Below are positions 8,136-17,267 of a DNA stretch of 64,000 nucleotides, piece after piece. The stretch comes from Ilyobacter polytropus DSM 2926. GTDB lineage: Bacteria; Fusobacteriota; Fusobacteriia; Fusobacteriales; Fusobacteriaceae. Numbering within the stretch: position 1 is the first letter of the stretch; every line of letters starts with the position of its first letter. Under the pieces are notes generated by a model, which was not told the DNA's origin, did no database searches, and saw nothing but the letters and a program-made list of their open reading frames with translations. The DNA lies in assembly GCF_000165505.1 (NCBI RefSeq), contig NC_014632.1, forward strand, positions 1,736,001-1,800,000, read 5' to 3'. A program made the translations under genes and the position numbers.

Positions 8136-9344
8136 ATGAAATGGTCAGAGTTTAAACTAATGAAAAAAGAAGTGAAGATATATTTTTATATCTTGATTTT
8201 TACCGCTTTAGCCACAGGTATGAGCCAGGGAATACTTTCCAACTATTTTAAAGATGCTTATAACATCACCGCATTTGAAAGGGGAGTTATCGAGTTCCCA
8301 CGGGAAATACCTGGAATGATATGTGTACTGGTTATTGCATTGCTAGCAGCACTGAACGATATACGTGTATCGATGTTTGCACAGATACTAAGTATTTTCG
8401 GTATTGTTGTGCTGGGCTTTTTCACACCTCAATTTTCAATAATGCTTGTCTTTTTATTTATAAATTCTTTAGGTACTCATCTGTTTATGCCACTTTCTGA
8501 TGGTATCGGAATCTCACTGGTAGATCAGGATAAGTTGGGAATGCGTATGGGGCAGTTTAAAGGAACATCTGTTAAATTCTTAATGGTATCCTCAACCATT
8601 GTCTTTATCTGTTTCAAATTGAATATTTTTAGCTTTTCAACTGCTATTAAATGGCCGTTTGTACTGGCCGGCATGTTCTTACTGATAGTACTTGGGTTAT
8701 TGATCTTATTGGACCGAACAATGCATCATCCGGTGATTCATCATAAAAAAACAAAATTTGTTTTTAGAAAAGAATACAAACTTTATTATATATTGGTTAT
8801 CCTGTATGGTGCCCAAAAGCAGATTATGTTAGTTTACGGTCCGTGGGTACTCATTGAAATATTAGGGAAAAAAGCAGATACACTGGCTTTACTGGCAATT
8901 GCAGGGGCATTTATAGGAATTTTCTTTATCCCGGCTTTAGGTCGATGGCTGGATCGATACGGAGTTAAGAAGTTATTGTATGCCGATGGTATATCCTTTG
9001 TAATGGTATATTTTTTATTTGGATTACTAACAACCGGTTATGTTACCGGGACATTATCAACAATAGGATGGCCAGTACTGTTAGGATATTTTATGGTGAT
9101 CATCGATAAGATGTCCACACAAATGAGTTTTATCAGGACGGTTTATCTGAAAAATATAGCAGTTAATTCCTCAGACATTATCCCTACACTTTCTCTTGGT
9201 ATGAGTATGGACCACTTTGTCTCTATCACCTGTGCCATTTTAAGCGGCCTTGTCTGGAGTGTTTGGGGACCTCAATATATATTTTATTTTGCAGCTTCTA
9301 TTTCTCTTGGGAATATTTATGTTGCTTACAAAGTAAAGCTATAA
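8136..9344 (+). CDS. MFS transporter (intact copy of the duplicated cassette)
   Basis: 402 residues with about twelve hydrophobic segments, characteristic of the major facilitator superfamily. The cytoplasmic loop between halves includes RWLDRYGVKKLLYADG. The gene stands directly before a SAM-I riboswitch and a truncated metY. A decayed second copy of its 3' half lies at 13001-13576 in front of the intact metY. The link with a methionine gene suggests transport of a sulfur or amino-acid compound, but the substrate is not readable from sequence. The start at 8136 has AAGAGG upstream; a second ATG eight codons on is possible. Confidence 0.85.
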   Translation: MKWSEFKLMKKEVKIYFYILIFTALATGMSQGILSNYFKDAYNITAFERGVIEFPREIPGMICVLVIALLAALNDIRVSMFAQILSIFGIVVLGFFTPQFSIMLVFLFINSLGTHLFMPLSDGIGISLVDQDKLGMRMGQFKGTSVKFLMVSSTIVFICFKLNIFSFSTAIKWPFVLAGMFLLIVLGLLILLDRTMHHPVIHHKKTKFVFRKEYKLYYILVILYGAQKQIMLVYGPWVLIEILGKKADTLALLAIAGAFIGIFFIPALGRWLDRYGVKKLLYADGISFVMVYFLFGLLTTGYVTGTLSTIGWPVLLGYFMVIIDKMSTQMSFIRTVYLKNIAVNSSDIIPTLSLGMSMDHFVSITCAILSGLVWSVWGPQYIFYFAASISLGNIYVAYKVKL

Positions 9345-9392
9345 CCGATCTCTAATCTAAAAAATATGGTAAGGCAGAACTAAAACTTTATC

Positions 9393-9421
9393 TTGGCATT
9401 TAAATTTAAAAGTTGTAGAAT
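9393..9421 (+). promoter_or_regulatory. Promoter of SAM riboswitch copy 1
   Basis: TTGGCA and TAGAAT are 17 bases apart, 20 bases before the riboswitch. The second cassette has the better TTGACA at the same place. Confidence 0.6.
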
Positions 9422-9439
9422 CACTACAATCAAATATTT

Positions 9440-9520
9440 TCTTATCTAGAGAGAGGGAGGGACTGGCCCTTTGACACCTCAGCAACATGCTTTTATGGTT
9501 TGTGCTAAATAGATAAGGGT
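9440..9520 (+). promoter_or_regulatory. SAM-I (S-box) riboswitch, copy 1
   Basis: The segment reads CTTATCTAGAGAGAGGGAGG, GACTGGCCCTTTGACACCTC and AGCAAC, and closes with AGATAAG, which pairs with the opening CTTATCT. These are the conserved blocks of the S-box. It now precedes only the first 48 codons of a metY gene, because the remainder was lost at the IS982 insertion, so this copy probably has no useful target. Confidence 0.92.
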
Positions 9521-9544
9521 GGATAAATAAAGCAGTCTCTTGCA

Positions 9545-9578
9545 TGAAATGACCTCATATTTGGGGTCGTTTTTTTAT
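9545..9578 (+). terminator. Terminator of SAM riboswitch copy 1
   Basis: GACCTC and GGGGTC arms with a short loop are followed by seven T residues. It serves as the expression platform of the riboswitch. Confidence 0.8.
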
Positions 9579-9615
9579 AAAAAATTTTAAAAATTCGTTT
9601 ATGGAGGTAAAATAT

Positions 9616-9762
9616 ATGAGTAAAGAAAAATGGTCTCTGGAAACCAAAACTATTCAATGCGGATGGCAGCCGAAAAATGGTGAACCCCGTGTACTTCCTA
9701 TTTATCAGAGCACAACTTATAGATATGATACTGCCGCTGAAGTAGCAAAACTTTATATTTAA
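9616..9762 (+). pseudogene. metY: 5' remnant of metY, cut off by IS982
   Basis: The first 45 codons match the intact gene at 13851 almost perfectly. The match ends after CAAAACTTT, where IS982-related sequence begins, and the frame then stops after three novel residues (48 codons in all). The GGAGG ribosome-binding site is intact. No 3' portion of metY is found beyond the IS. This is a dead copy left by a cassette duplication. Confidence 0.85.
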
Positions 9763-10568
9763 AAATGTATAACCCATTAAAAATAATAGAATTTTAAGTT
9801 CAAAACATCTAGAAGTAACACTGTGAATAGACTTTGGCATCAATCTATTTATAGAGCTTCCTACAGTTTCAATCAGTTTTCTTTTTATATGATCTATGAA
9901 TTCTTGACTTTTATTCTTGGAACGCTTTGAATTTTTACGTCTCATGGGTGAAAGGTAGATATCAACATCACTTAAGACCTCTTCAAGAACATAATCATTA
10001 TAGGCTCTATCGGCATAAATAATAGAGTCTTTAGGCAAATCAAAATTGAAACCATTAAGTGCAGTAATATCAGCAATGGATCTAGGTAATATTTTATATT
10101 CCACAGGCAAGACCCTCTCATTTGTCATCAAATAAAGTCTTGCTCCGAAAAAAATTTTCTTTTACTTGAAATGTATCCTCTGTAAAGATCATGATCCAAG
10201 TATATTTTACATCTAGGAATTCTATAATTGTCACATGCAGAAATAGAGAACGAATCAACCATAAATTCTTTGGTTTTAGATCTATTTTTATTATATTCCA
10301 TAATGAAATCCATTATTTTACTCAAGGTAGATCCCAAGTTTGCAAGTCTTCTAGAAAATCTACTTTTAGAAAGGATATAATCAAAATGAGGATAATCTTC
10401 AAAAAAAGTCAAAGTCTTTTGAAAATTGCAGTTAAAATAGATTCCTGCGACTATAGCAGTTGTAATAACTTTAGCATCTTTCATTTTGGTTTGAGAACTT
10501 TCTTGGTGCCCAGTAAGGTTAAGAATTAATTGAATAAATTCTAGTATATTTTTAAGGTTATTTTTCAT
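9754..10568 (-). pseudogene. IS982 transposase, frameshifted
   Basis: The N-terminal part (10568 to about 10131) has FMVDSFSISACDNYRIPRCK, a hallmark of IS982 transposases, and YRGYISSKRKFF. The C-terminal part starts in the -1 frame (GARLYLMTNERVLPVEYK) and carries SIIYADRAYNDY and SPMRRKNSKR. The break falls in a run of seven T residues, so a one-base length change explains it. A programmed -1 shift is possible but not usual for IS982. The transposase continues past the expected end with no stop, another sign of decay. Confidence 0.8.
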
Positions 10569-10626
10569 ATTTATGCTCTCCTGAAGTTGTTATTTTAAGA
10601 GTGTTTTAACGTATAATTAAAAAGGT
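9754..10626 (-). mobile_element. IS982 family insertion sequence (defective)
   Basis: The element contains a transposase on the minus strand split into two frames, and is inserted into metY. The right end is placed near 10626 where, read inwards, ACCTTTTTAATTATACG begins. The left end is not clean: the transposase frame has no stop before running into metY, so some terminal bases are probably lost. A short related remnant lies at 26825-26965. Confidence 0.75.
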
Positions 10627-10969
10627 AGCAACTTAGGTTATATAATTCATTATTTCATCAAAAATTTTAAATCCTCTGACAAATTGCCTTTTTCATGGTA
10701 CACTCTCTGCATTTTGAATTTTGAAGCCCATCCATTTTAACTTCCCAGTAAATATTTCCGAATCAAATTTTTTATATCCTTTAATTCCACAATTAAGAAC
10801 AGTTGTTTAACTGTTCTTTTTTTTTATCAAAAGTAGTAAATTTTTAAGATTTAAGTTAAAATGAATATGTAAAATAGTGATTAGTTGTAGATAATTTTAT
10901 CAGTAATTTAAAAAAATAGATTTATGTAAAATTTTTAAATCTATATTAAATCATTAGGAGGAAGTATTT
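10627..10969. other. Intergenic region before the ACT-domain gene
   Basis: A+T-rich sequence with no gene seen. A terminator-like hairpin (about 10790-10825, AAGAACAGTTG...TAACTGTTCTTTTTTT) is present. The promoter of the ACT/DUF711 pair should lie here. Confidence 0.5.
10793..10828 (+). terminator. Orphan intrinsic terminator
   Basis: AAGAACAGTTG and TAACTGTTCTT form a stem followed by a run of T residues. No gene on the plus strand ends directly before it, so it may be left over from the lost 3' part of metY or belong to a lost gene. Confidence 0.6.
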
Positions 10970-11248
10970 ATGCAAGGGAAAATTGTAGTAACTGTAATCG
11001 GAAATGACAAAGTTGGAATTGTAGCCGGAGTAACTAAAAAACTTCAAGATTTAGATGCCAATATTGTTGATATCTCTCAAACTATTTTTGAAAATGAGAT
11101 ATTTGCAATGATTATGCTTGTTAATGTGGAAAAATTCAAAGGAAACTTTGACGAGATGAAAAAAGAATTATCTCCTTTAGAAGAAAAATTAGGCGTTAAA
11201 ATTTATGTTCAACATGAAGATATTTTTAAAGCAATGCACAGAATTTAA
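10970..11248 (+). CDS. ACT domain protein (UPF0237 family)
   Basis: 92 residues. The sequence GKIVVTVIGNDKVGIVAGVT is the first strand, loop and helix of an ACT domain, and the length equals one domain, as in the UPF0237 family. ACT domains bind amino acids or other small molecules and regulate partner proteins. A strong AGGAGG precedes the ATG. The gene is followed after 95 bases by a DUF711 (UPF0210) gene; the two are commonly neighbours in bacteria, so they probably work together, but the task is unknown. Confidence 0.85.
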   Translation: MQGKIVVTVIGNDKVGIVAGVTKKLQDLDANIVDISQTIFENEIFAMIMLVNVEKFKGNFDEMKKELSPLEEKLGVKIYVQHEDIFKAMHRI

Positions 11249-11343
11249 TTGGTAATCGAAAATCTGCAATTGATAATTTTAAAAATAAAATTGTTTTAAT
11301 TTTCCATTGTCAATTATTACTTTAATTTTTTAGGAGGAATGTA

Positions 11344-12708
11344 ATGCACATAGTAGCAAATGAAATATTGGAAACTATTCAAATGGTTGATATGCAAAAC
11401 CTTGATGTAAGAACAGTTACAATGGGAATCAGCCTTTTGGACTGTATAGACAGAGACCACAAAGTAACATGTGAAAATATCTATAACAAAATCATAAAAT
11501 ATGGAAGAAACTTAGTTGAAATAGCTGATAAAGTAGCTGCAAAATATGGTGTACCTATTGTTAACAAAAGGGTATCTGTTACTCCAATCGCTGTAATCGG
11601 AGGAGCTACAGATGCAGAGGACTATACTTGTTTTGCTGAAGCACTTGATAAGGCTGCAAAAGAGATTGGAATTGACTTTATAGGTGGATTTAGTGCCCTT
11701 GTAGAAAAAGGATTTACTCCTGCAGATAAAAAACTTATTGCATCTATCCCAAAAGCTCTTAGCACAACGGACAGAGTATGTTCATCTGTAAATGTCGGTT
11801 CGACTAAAGCAGGAATCAACTTAGATGCAGTTGGGATGATGGGGAAAACTGTTAAAGAGTTAGCTGAATTATCAAAAGACACTGACGGGTTAGCGGCAGC
11901 TAAATTTGTAGTCTTTACAAATGCTGTAAGTGATAATCCATTTATGGCTGGAGCTTTCCATGGTGTTGGAGAAGCTGAAATCATTCTTAACCTCGGTATA
12001 AGTGGACCAGGAGTTGTGAGGGCGGCCCTTGCAAAAGTTGATAAAAAAGCTCCTATTGATGAAATAACTGAAACTATTAAAAAAGTAAGTTTCAAAATTA
12101 CTAGAATGGGAGAATTAGTAGGTAAAGAAGTTGCAAAAGAATTAGGAATAGATTTCGGTATAGTTGACTTATCATTGGCACCGACTCCTGCTGTTGGAGA
12201 TAGTGTTGGTAATATATTAGAAGAATTTGGTCTTGAATCTGTAGGAGCTTATGGTACTACTCTTTCTCTGGCAATCCTTAATGATGCTGTGAAAAAAGGA
12301 GGAGCTATGGCTGCTACAAGAGTCGGAGGACTTACTGGGGCATTCATCCCTGTCAGTGAAGATCAAGGAATGATTGCTGCTACAAGTAAAGGATATTTAA
12401 CACTTGAAAAGCTTGAAGCAATGACATGTGTTTGTTCTGTAGGTCTTGATATGATTGCTATTCCAGGAGAAACTCCTGACTATGTAATCTCAGGAATTAT
12501 CGGTGACGAAATGGCAATAGGTATGGTTAACAGCAAAACAACGGCTGTAAGAGTTATTCCTGTACCCGGTAAAACTGTTGGAGACAGAGTTGTATTTGGA
12601 GGACTTCTTGGTGAAGCTGACATTATGCCGGTTAACTCATTAAACTGCTCTACATTAATCAACAGAGGTGGAAAAGTTGCGCCTCCTATTCAAGCTATGA
12701 AAAACTAG
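11344..12708 (+). CDS. DUF711/UPF0210 (PFL-like) family protein
   Basis: 454 residues. It is recognised from [20 protein letters not shown] near the N terminus, and by glycine-rich blocks such as [12 protein letters not shown] and [19 protein letters not shown]. The UPF0210 fold resembles pyruvate-formate-lyase barrels, but no glycyl radical motif is evident and no reaction is known. Ribosome-binding site TTAGGAGG precedes the ATG. Encoded after the UPF0237 ACT protein, which is its usual genomic partner. Confidence 0.88.
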   Translation: MHIVANEILETIQMVDMQNLDVRTVTMGISLLDCIDRDHKVTCENIYNKIIKYGRNLVEIADKVAAKYGVPIVNKRVSVTPIAVIGGATDAEDYTCFAEALDKAAKEIGIDFIGGFSALVEKGFTPADKKLIASIPKALSTTDRVCSSVNVGSTKAGINLDAVGMMGKTVKELAELSKDTDGLAAAKFVVFTNAVSDNPFMAGAFHGVGEAEIILNLGISGPGVVRAALAKVDKKAPIDEITETIKKVSFKITRMGELVGKEVAKELGIDFGIVDLSLAPTPAVGDSVGNILEEFGLESVGAYGTTLSLAILNDAVKKGGAMAATRVGGLTGAFIPVSEDQGMIAATSKGYLTLEKLEAMTCVCSVGLDMIAIPGETPDYVISGIIGDEMAIGMVNSKTTAVRVIPVPGKTVGDRVVFGGLLGEADIMPVNSLNCSTLINRGGKVAPPIQAMKN

Positions 12709-12796
12709 TGAGAGAAGTAGTAAGTAGTAGATAGTAAAAATCTGAAAAGGTAGAGTCAAAAGATATTTTTACCGCGAATTAATGCTGATAAAAATT

Positions 12797-12840
12797 TTAA
12801 AAGGACGTTCGTTTAACTAAACTGAACGTCCTTTCTTTTA
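12797..12840 (+). terminator. Terminator of the ACT/DUF711 operon
   Basis: AAAGGACGTTC and GAACGTCCTTT form an 11-bp stem followed by a T-rich tract. Confidence 0.85.
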
Positions 12841-12953
12841 TTCTTCCAATTTTTCTTTAAAACCTAATTTTCTTAAGAAAATAGGATTTCTGTAATGGAA
12901 GGGACTAAGGATATTATTTTTCTTATCCCCTATACTTTCAACTGAATTCATAA

Positions 12954-12999
12954 GGTGTTGCAAAGTTGCTAAAAATTATACCGTACTTTTGCAACAGCC
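12954..12999. repeat. 46-bp inverted-repeat remnant resembling IS6-type ends
   Basis: The left arm reads GGTGTTGCAAAGT and the right arm, on the other strand, GGCTGTTGCAAAAGT. Both resemble the GG...TGTTGCAAA ends of IS6-family elements, but only about 16 bases lie between them. It abuts exactly the point where the second MFS copy begins, so a deletion between, or adjacent to, IS ends may have removed the 5' half of that gene. Confidence 0.45.
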
Positions 13000-13000
13000 T

Positions 13001-13576
13001 ATTTAGAAAAGAATATAAACTTTATTACATATTGGTTATCTTGTACGGTGTCCAAAAGCAGATTATGTTAGTTTATGGCTTTATTGCCCCTAGGTATTAA
13101 TTGAAATCTTGGGGAAAAAAGCAGACACCTTGGCTCTTTTATCAATTGGAGGAGCCTTTATCGGGATTTTCTTTATTCCGGCCTTGGAACGATGGCCGGA
13201 CAGGTTCGGCGTCAAGAAATTATTATATGCCGACGGAATCTCTTTTGTGGTAGTCTGCCTATTATTTGGATTATTGACGACAGGTTATGTTTCCGGTGCA
13301 CTGGCAACGACAGAATGACCCGTGTTGTTAGGATATTTCATGGTAGTTATTGATAAAATGTCCACCCAGATGAGTTTCATCAGGACGGTGTACTTGAAAA
13401 ATATAGCAATTGATTCTTCAGAGGTTATCCCCTCTCTTTCCTTGGGTATGAGCATCATTACCTGCGCTATCTTGAGTGGTCTTGCCTGGGGACTCTGGGG
13501 CCCTTAATATATATTCTATTTCGCAGCATCTATCTCCCTTGGGAATATTTATGTTGCTCACAAAGTAAAGCTATAA
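13001..13576 (+). pseudogene. Decayed 3' half of the MFS transporter (second cassette copy)
   Basis: From 13001 the DNA aligns with 8763-9344 of the intact MFS gene through to the stop (VAHKVKL). The 5' half is absent. A frameshift near 13090, and stop codons where the intact copy has Trp (TGG to TGA near 13318) and Gln (near 13504), show it is non-functional. It sits directly upstream of the second SAM riboswitch, in the same order as the first cassette. Confidence 0.88.
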
Positions 13577-13626
13577 ATAACCCATAGTATGGAAAAACAC
13601 TTCTCAAAGGGAACTGAAATTTTACC

Positions 13627-13655
13627 TTGACATTTAAATTTAAAAATTATAGAAT
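13627..13655 (+). promoter_or_regulatory. Promoter of metY
   Basis: TTGACA and TAGAAT are separated by 17 bases and lie just before the SAM-I riboswitch. Confidence 0.75.
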
Positions 13656-13673
13656 CACTATAATCAAATATTT

Positions 13674-13752
13674 TCTTATCTAGAGAGGGGGAGGGATTGA
13701 TCCTTTGACACCTCAGCAACCTACTTTTATGGTTTGTGCTAAATAGATAAGG
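13674..13752 (+). promoter_or_regulatory. SAM-I (S-box) riboswitch, copy 2, controlling metY
   Basis: The blocks CTTATCTAGAGAGGGGGAGG, CCTTTGACACCTCAGCAACC and the closing AGATAAG match copy 1. In the P2 region GACTGGCCC is replaced by GATTGATCC. It precedes the intact metY, so high S-adenosylmethionine should shut this gene off through the terminator at 13785. Confidence 0.93.
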
Positions 13753-13784
13753 GGGGATAAATAAAGCAGTCTCTTGCATAAAAT

Positions 13785-13811
13785 GATCTCTTATTTGAGG
13801 TCTTTTTTTTT
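13785..13811 (+). terminator. Terminator of SAM riboswitch copy 2
   Basis: GATCTC and GAGGTC arms around TTATTT are followed by nine T residues. Confidence 0.8.
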
Positions 13812-13850
13812 ATAAAAAATTTTAAAAATTCGTTTATGGAGGTAAAATAT

Positions 13851-15128
13851 ATGAGTAAAGAAAAATGGTCTCTGGAAACCAAAACTATTCAATGCGGATG
13901 GCAGCCGAAAAATGGTGAACCCCGTGTACTTCCTATTTATCAGAGCACAACTTATAGATATGACACTGCTGCTGACGTGGCAAAACTTTTTGATCTAGAA
14001 GCTGAGGGGCATATGTATTCTAGGATAAGTAATCCTACTTGTGATGCCTACGAAAAAAAAATGGCTGCCTTGGAGGGCGGAGTGGGAGCTTTGGCTACTT
14101 CTTCCGGTCAGAATGCTTCTACAATCGCCATAACAAATATTGCTTCATCTGGTGATCATTTTATAGCAGCCGGAGCTCTCTACGGAGGGACTGTGGCCTT
14201 ATTCACAAATACCTTAAAAAAGATGGGAATAGAAACGACTTTAGTTGATGCAGAGCTTCCTTTGGAAGAACTTAAAAAATATTTCAAACCTAATACCAAG
14301 GCAATCTTTGCAGAAACCATTGCTAATCCTGCAATGGACATCCTAGATTTTGAAAAATTATCAACACTGGCAAAAGAAATGGGAGTACCTCTAATAGTAG
14401 ACAACACCTTCGCAACTCCATACTTGTGCCAGCCTTTAAAACTTGGAGCAGATATTGTTGTTCATTCATCTACCAAATATATTGACGGACATGCAACAAG
14501 TGTAGGCGGTGTGATCATTGACGGTGGAACTTTTGACTGGTGTAACGGAAAATTCCCAGAATTCACCGAGCCTGACAAAAGCTATCACGGTGTCATCTAT
14601 ACTCGTGATTTTGGAAACCAGGCCTTTATCATTAAAGCCAGAGTCCAGTGGATTCGTGATTTAGGATCATATCTGAGCCCAATGAACGCCTTCTTATCAA
14701 ATTTAGGACTAGAAACCCTTCATGTGAGAATGGACAGACATTGTGAAAATGCCCAAAAACTTGCAGAATTTCTTGAGAATCATCCTAAGATAAGCTGGGT
14801 AAAGTACCCAGGACTAGAAAGTCATAAACACTTCCAACGTGCAAAAAAATATCTAAAGGGTTGTAGTGGAGTACTCACATTCGGTGTAAAAGGTGGATCT
14901 CAAGAAGGAGAAAAATTAATGAATAGTCTTGAATTAGCTGCAATTGTAGTCCATGTTGCAGATGTTCGTACAAGTGTCCTTCATCCAGCCAGCATGACTC
15001 ACAGACAGCTGTCGTCAGAGGAACAAATTGCCGCAGGAGTAAGCCCCGACCTTATCAGGGTTTCAGTGGGAATTGAAAATATCAAAGATATTATTAGTGA
15101 TTTCAATCAAGCCTTGGAAAAAATATAG
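13851..15128 (+). CDS. metY: O-acetylhomoserine sulfhydrylase (PLP-dependent)
   Basis: 425 residues of the Cys/Met-metabolism PLP family. The PLP lysine is Lys209 in HSSTKYIDGH, and the phosphate and ring contacts YSRISNPT and SSGQNA are present. The length of about 425 residues and the inserted segment after GGVIIDGGTFDW are typical of MetY, which makes homocysteine from O-acetylhomoserine and sulfide in the cytoplasm, rather than of the shorter methionine gamma-lyases. A SAM riboswitch upstream supports a biosynthetic role. The start is at 13851, with GGAGG upstream; an in-frame ATG at 13836 overlaps that site. Confidence 0.88.
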   Translation: MSKEKWSLETKTIQCGWQPKNGEPRVLPIYQSTTYRYDTAADVAKLFDLEAEGHMYSRISNPTCDAYEKKMAALEGGVGALATSSGQNASTIAITNIASSGDHFIAAGALYGGTVALFTNTLKKMGIETTLVDAELPLEELKKYFKPNTKAIFAETIANPAMDILDFEKLSTLAKEMGVPLIVDNTFATPYLCQPLKLGADIVVHSSTKYIDGHATSVGGVIIDGGTFDWCNGKFPEFTEPDKSYHGVIYTRDFGNQAFIIKARVQWIRDLGSYLSPMNAFLSNLGLETLHVRMDRHCENAQKLAEFLENHPKISWVKYPGLESHKHFQRAKKYLKGCSGVLTFGVKGGSQEGEKLMNSLELAAIVVHVADVRTSVLHPASMTHRQLSSEEQIAAGVSPDLIRVSVGIENIKDIISDFNQALEKI

Positions 15129-15138
15129 TAAATTATAA

Positions 15139-15175
15139 ACAGCCGGGAATTAAATTCCCGGCTGTTTATTTATTA
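15139..15175 (+). terminator. Terminator of metY
   Basis: ACAGCCGGGAAT and ATTCCCGGCTGT form a 12-bp stem, followed by TTTATTTATT. Confidence 0.88.
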
Positions 15176-15309
15176 TTAATAAAATAATATCTGAGTTTGT
15201 TTCAAGCTTTCAGCAAACCATTAATTTCTTCTGAAATTTAATATTTTTTATTCAGAATACAAAGTTTTAATTTTGGTTTTATGCCGCAATTCATTGAAAC
15301 TTTTCATGC

Positions 15310-15873
15310 TTATTTTTCATACCACTGGGCAAACTTATTTATGGCCGAGTCCTCTTTTAATGTCTGATATTTTGCAAAATCTTCTTCTGAAAACTCAGCT
15401 AAAGTTTTGTCAAAATTTTTCGGAATAAAGACATACCATAAATCAGACCATTTTTTATGAGAATCTTGCCCTCTGATACTTTTAGATAAAGTCCCAGAGG
15501 ATTTACTTTCAAAAAATTCCATATGGCTGCCATCATAAAAGGCAAGACAAGACCTAAATTCACATTCTTGTTCCGTTTTATCTTCCATTAACTTCAGGAT
15601 TCCTTCTACTCCAATGGTCTCCAAAGCATGATTGACATAGGCTCTGGGAAAACCATTTAGGGCTTTTATAAAAAACCCGGCATCCAATGCTATACACGGT
15701 TCATTAACTATATTATACGCTTGAATTACTTTTTCCTTTGCTATTTTTCGGATATCGTCAGACCTAGGTTCTATAAGTTCTGCATTATAAGGAATAAGTT
15801 TAGTAGTATTCAGATATTCCTGTGCTGAGGCTATTTTACCTTTATTGGTAGTAACAAAAACAATTTCTTTCAT
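15310..15873 (-). CDS. HAM1/RdgB-like non-canonical purine NTP pyrophosphatase
   Basis: 187 residues. It begins MKEIVFVTTNKGKIASAQEYL, which carries the TxNxGK substrate-binding motif of the Ham1/RdgB fold, and has LDAGFFIKALNGFPRAYV at the position of the conserved acidic active-site segment. The family hydrolyses ITP, dITP and XTP to monophosphates to clean the nucleotide pool. The start is set at 15873, behind GGAGGG; an upstream in-frame ATG is part of that ribosome-binding site. It is more divergent than housekeeping RdgB, so the precise substrate is uncertain. Confidence 0.8.
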   Translation of the reverse strand: MKEIVFVTTNKGKIASAQEYLNTTKLIPYNAELIEPRSDDIRKIAKEKVIQAYNIVNEPCIALDAGFFIKALNGFPRAYVNHALETIGVEGILKLMEDKTEQECEFRSCLAFYDGSHMEFFESKSSGTLSKSIRGQDSHKKWSDLWYVFIPKNFDKTLAEFSEEDFAKYQTLKEDSAINKFAQWYEK

Positions 15874-16169
15874 AATCAAACCCTCCAATCCATAACTTAT
15901 TATAGCATAAGAATAATAAGTTTATTTCCATAGGAGATTTTATCAAATCTAAAAAGTATTTTCTAGGTTCAAATAAAAACAAGCTTTTTAAAAAAATGCG
16001 GTATGATGGGATTTTGAATCTTGGGATATGCATACCAAAACACAATCAATTCTGAATATTTTAGTTATTAGACTCTCCAATGACAACTATATCTATCTGC
16101 CTCCTCTTATCGGAATAGGTCAAATTTGATTTTATAAAAAGAGTAAAAAAATTTGGATATAAAAAAAAA
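15874..16169. other. Intergenic region upstream of the RdgB-like gene
   Basis: About 300 bases with no supported gene. The open frames visible are short, lack ribosome-binding sites and have no recognisable content. Confidence 0.5.
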
Positions 16170-16285
16170 CACATAAGATTTTTTTCCTATGTGCTATTGT
16201 ATTAGTTCTTACACGAAACTTGTCATCTTTTTCTCTAAAATAGAAATACTTACTTTCGGGTTTTCATATGTTATACCGATACAAA
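16170..16285 (-). repeat. Dispersed two-hairpin element, copy 2
   Basis: The palindrome around CACATAAGATTTTTTTCCTATGTGC, then ACACGAAACTTGTCATC and ACTTTCGGGTTTTCAT, matches the copy after hsdR at 42532. On the minus strand it lies 3' of the small membrane protein gene and the hsdR tail and probably ends their transcript. Confidence 0.7.
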
Positions 16286-16376
16286 TTCATTATACTACTT
16301 TCTCTATATCTCCTTTAATTATAAAAAACTTAAAGCTGTTTTCCTCAAAATCTCTTTTAAACTCTTTCCCCTATAC
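16281..16376 (-). pseudogene. hsdR: Remnant of an hsdR C-terminus
   Basis: On the minus strand the sequence reads NSFKFFIIKGDIEKVV and, after one frameshift, YNEFVSV. This aligns with the last residues of the HsdR protein at 42629 (SSFKSFIIEEIARKLYNEFISG). The DNA identity continues into the two-hairpin element downstream in both places. No other part of hsdR is found here. Confidence 0.75.
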
Positions 16377-16628
16377 TTATTTTGATTTACTAATATTACA
16401 TTTAAAAAGATACCCGAAAGCGATTATAGAAATATAGAACAAAGATGCTCTCATCCCCACAAATGAGCTCATTTTTAATAGGTCAAGAACTTCAAAGCTA
16501 TCTATACGAAACATATAAATAGGCAATATACCTACAAAGCTCAATGGAAAACTCCACAAAAATATTCTTATAGAATGTTTCGATGTTTCTTTTATACTTC
16601 TTGCTTCTAAAAAACTATTTTTATCCAA
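16377..16628 (-). CDS. Small membrane protein, 83 residues, paralogue 1
   Basis: 83 residues with two predicted membrane segments (residues about 23-45 and 62-77) and a basic C-terminus. It is clearly homologous to the 83-residue protein at 42159 over the whole length (shared WSFPLSFV, PIYMF, VGMRASLFYI). About 120 bases upstream are also similar, so a module was duplicated. Conservation of length and frame in both copies argues that the gene is real. I do not recognise the family. Both copies lie beside hsdR sequence and a two-hairpin element. Confidence 0.6.
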   Translation of the reverse strand: MDKNSFLEARSIKETSKHSIRIFLWSFPLSFVGILPIYMFRIDSFEVLDLLKMSSFVGMRASLFYISIIAFGYLFKCNISKSK

Positions 16629-16773
16629 ACAAATACTCCTTTCTATATTTTATGAATTTTTTTTAATTTTGTTTTAAGTACTGTTCAAAAAATATCAGTT
16701 TTTCCTTTTTTAGATTCCAGAAGATTATATTAAATTTACACTAAATTTAATATATGCTCTCTATATATATTTT

Positions 16774-17190
16774 TTATTCAGATATCTTCAACTTCATTAA
16801 ATCTTCTCCAAATATAACTTTGCCACTATAGTTTTTATTTATTTTTTCTAAACTAGCTTTCTCATCAACTACCCCTTTAGTAAAGTGAGTATAGACAAGA
16901 CTTTTTACTCCTGCATCTGCAGGTATTTTACTGGACTCATCTAAATTTAAATGTGCACGTTCTCTAGATGAAACCTTTGACTTACTCTTCTTTCTAACTT
17001 CTTCTGATCTCTCTCTACCCTTATCCATGATCATTCCACCAGAATCTATAACCATAAAATCCGCATTCTTTGCAAATAAAGCTAATGAATCAGTATACGT
17101 TAGATCTCCGGTTACAACCACAGAAACCCCAAGGTATTCAAATCTGTAAGCTATAGTATAAATAGTATGAGGAACCTTTAAGGTCGTTAT
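16774..17190 (-). pseudogene. MBL-fold hydrolase, C-terminal fragment cut by IS3
   Basis: The frame stays open to the IS3 boundary at 17190 and reads VPHTIYTIAYRFEYLGVSVVVTGDLTYTDSLALFAKNADFMVIDSGG, which has the VVTGDL and ADFMVIDSGG motifs of ribonuclease-Z/PhnP-like metallo-beta-lactamase hydrolases. A later SLVYTHF fits the last metal-binding histidine. The N-terminal half with HxHxDH is absent; IS3 is at the break and beyond it a MarR fragment follows. It is probably not functional. Confidence 0.75.
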
Positions 17191-17267
17191 TGGATAGGCT
17201 ACAATAAGTTGGACAGTTTTCTTAAGGTCATATAAAATAAATAAAAATATTATGCGGAGGTATTTTA

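Noticed and set aside
10128-10160. Programmed -1 frameshift in the IS982 transposase at the T7 run
   Set aside because: IS982 elements normally have one frame, the element has other damage, and a simple one-base change explains the break.
15842-16045. A 67-codon minus-strand frame overlapping the start of the RdgB-like gene
   Set aside because: It lacks a ribosome-binding site and overlaps the better supported start at 15873.
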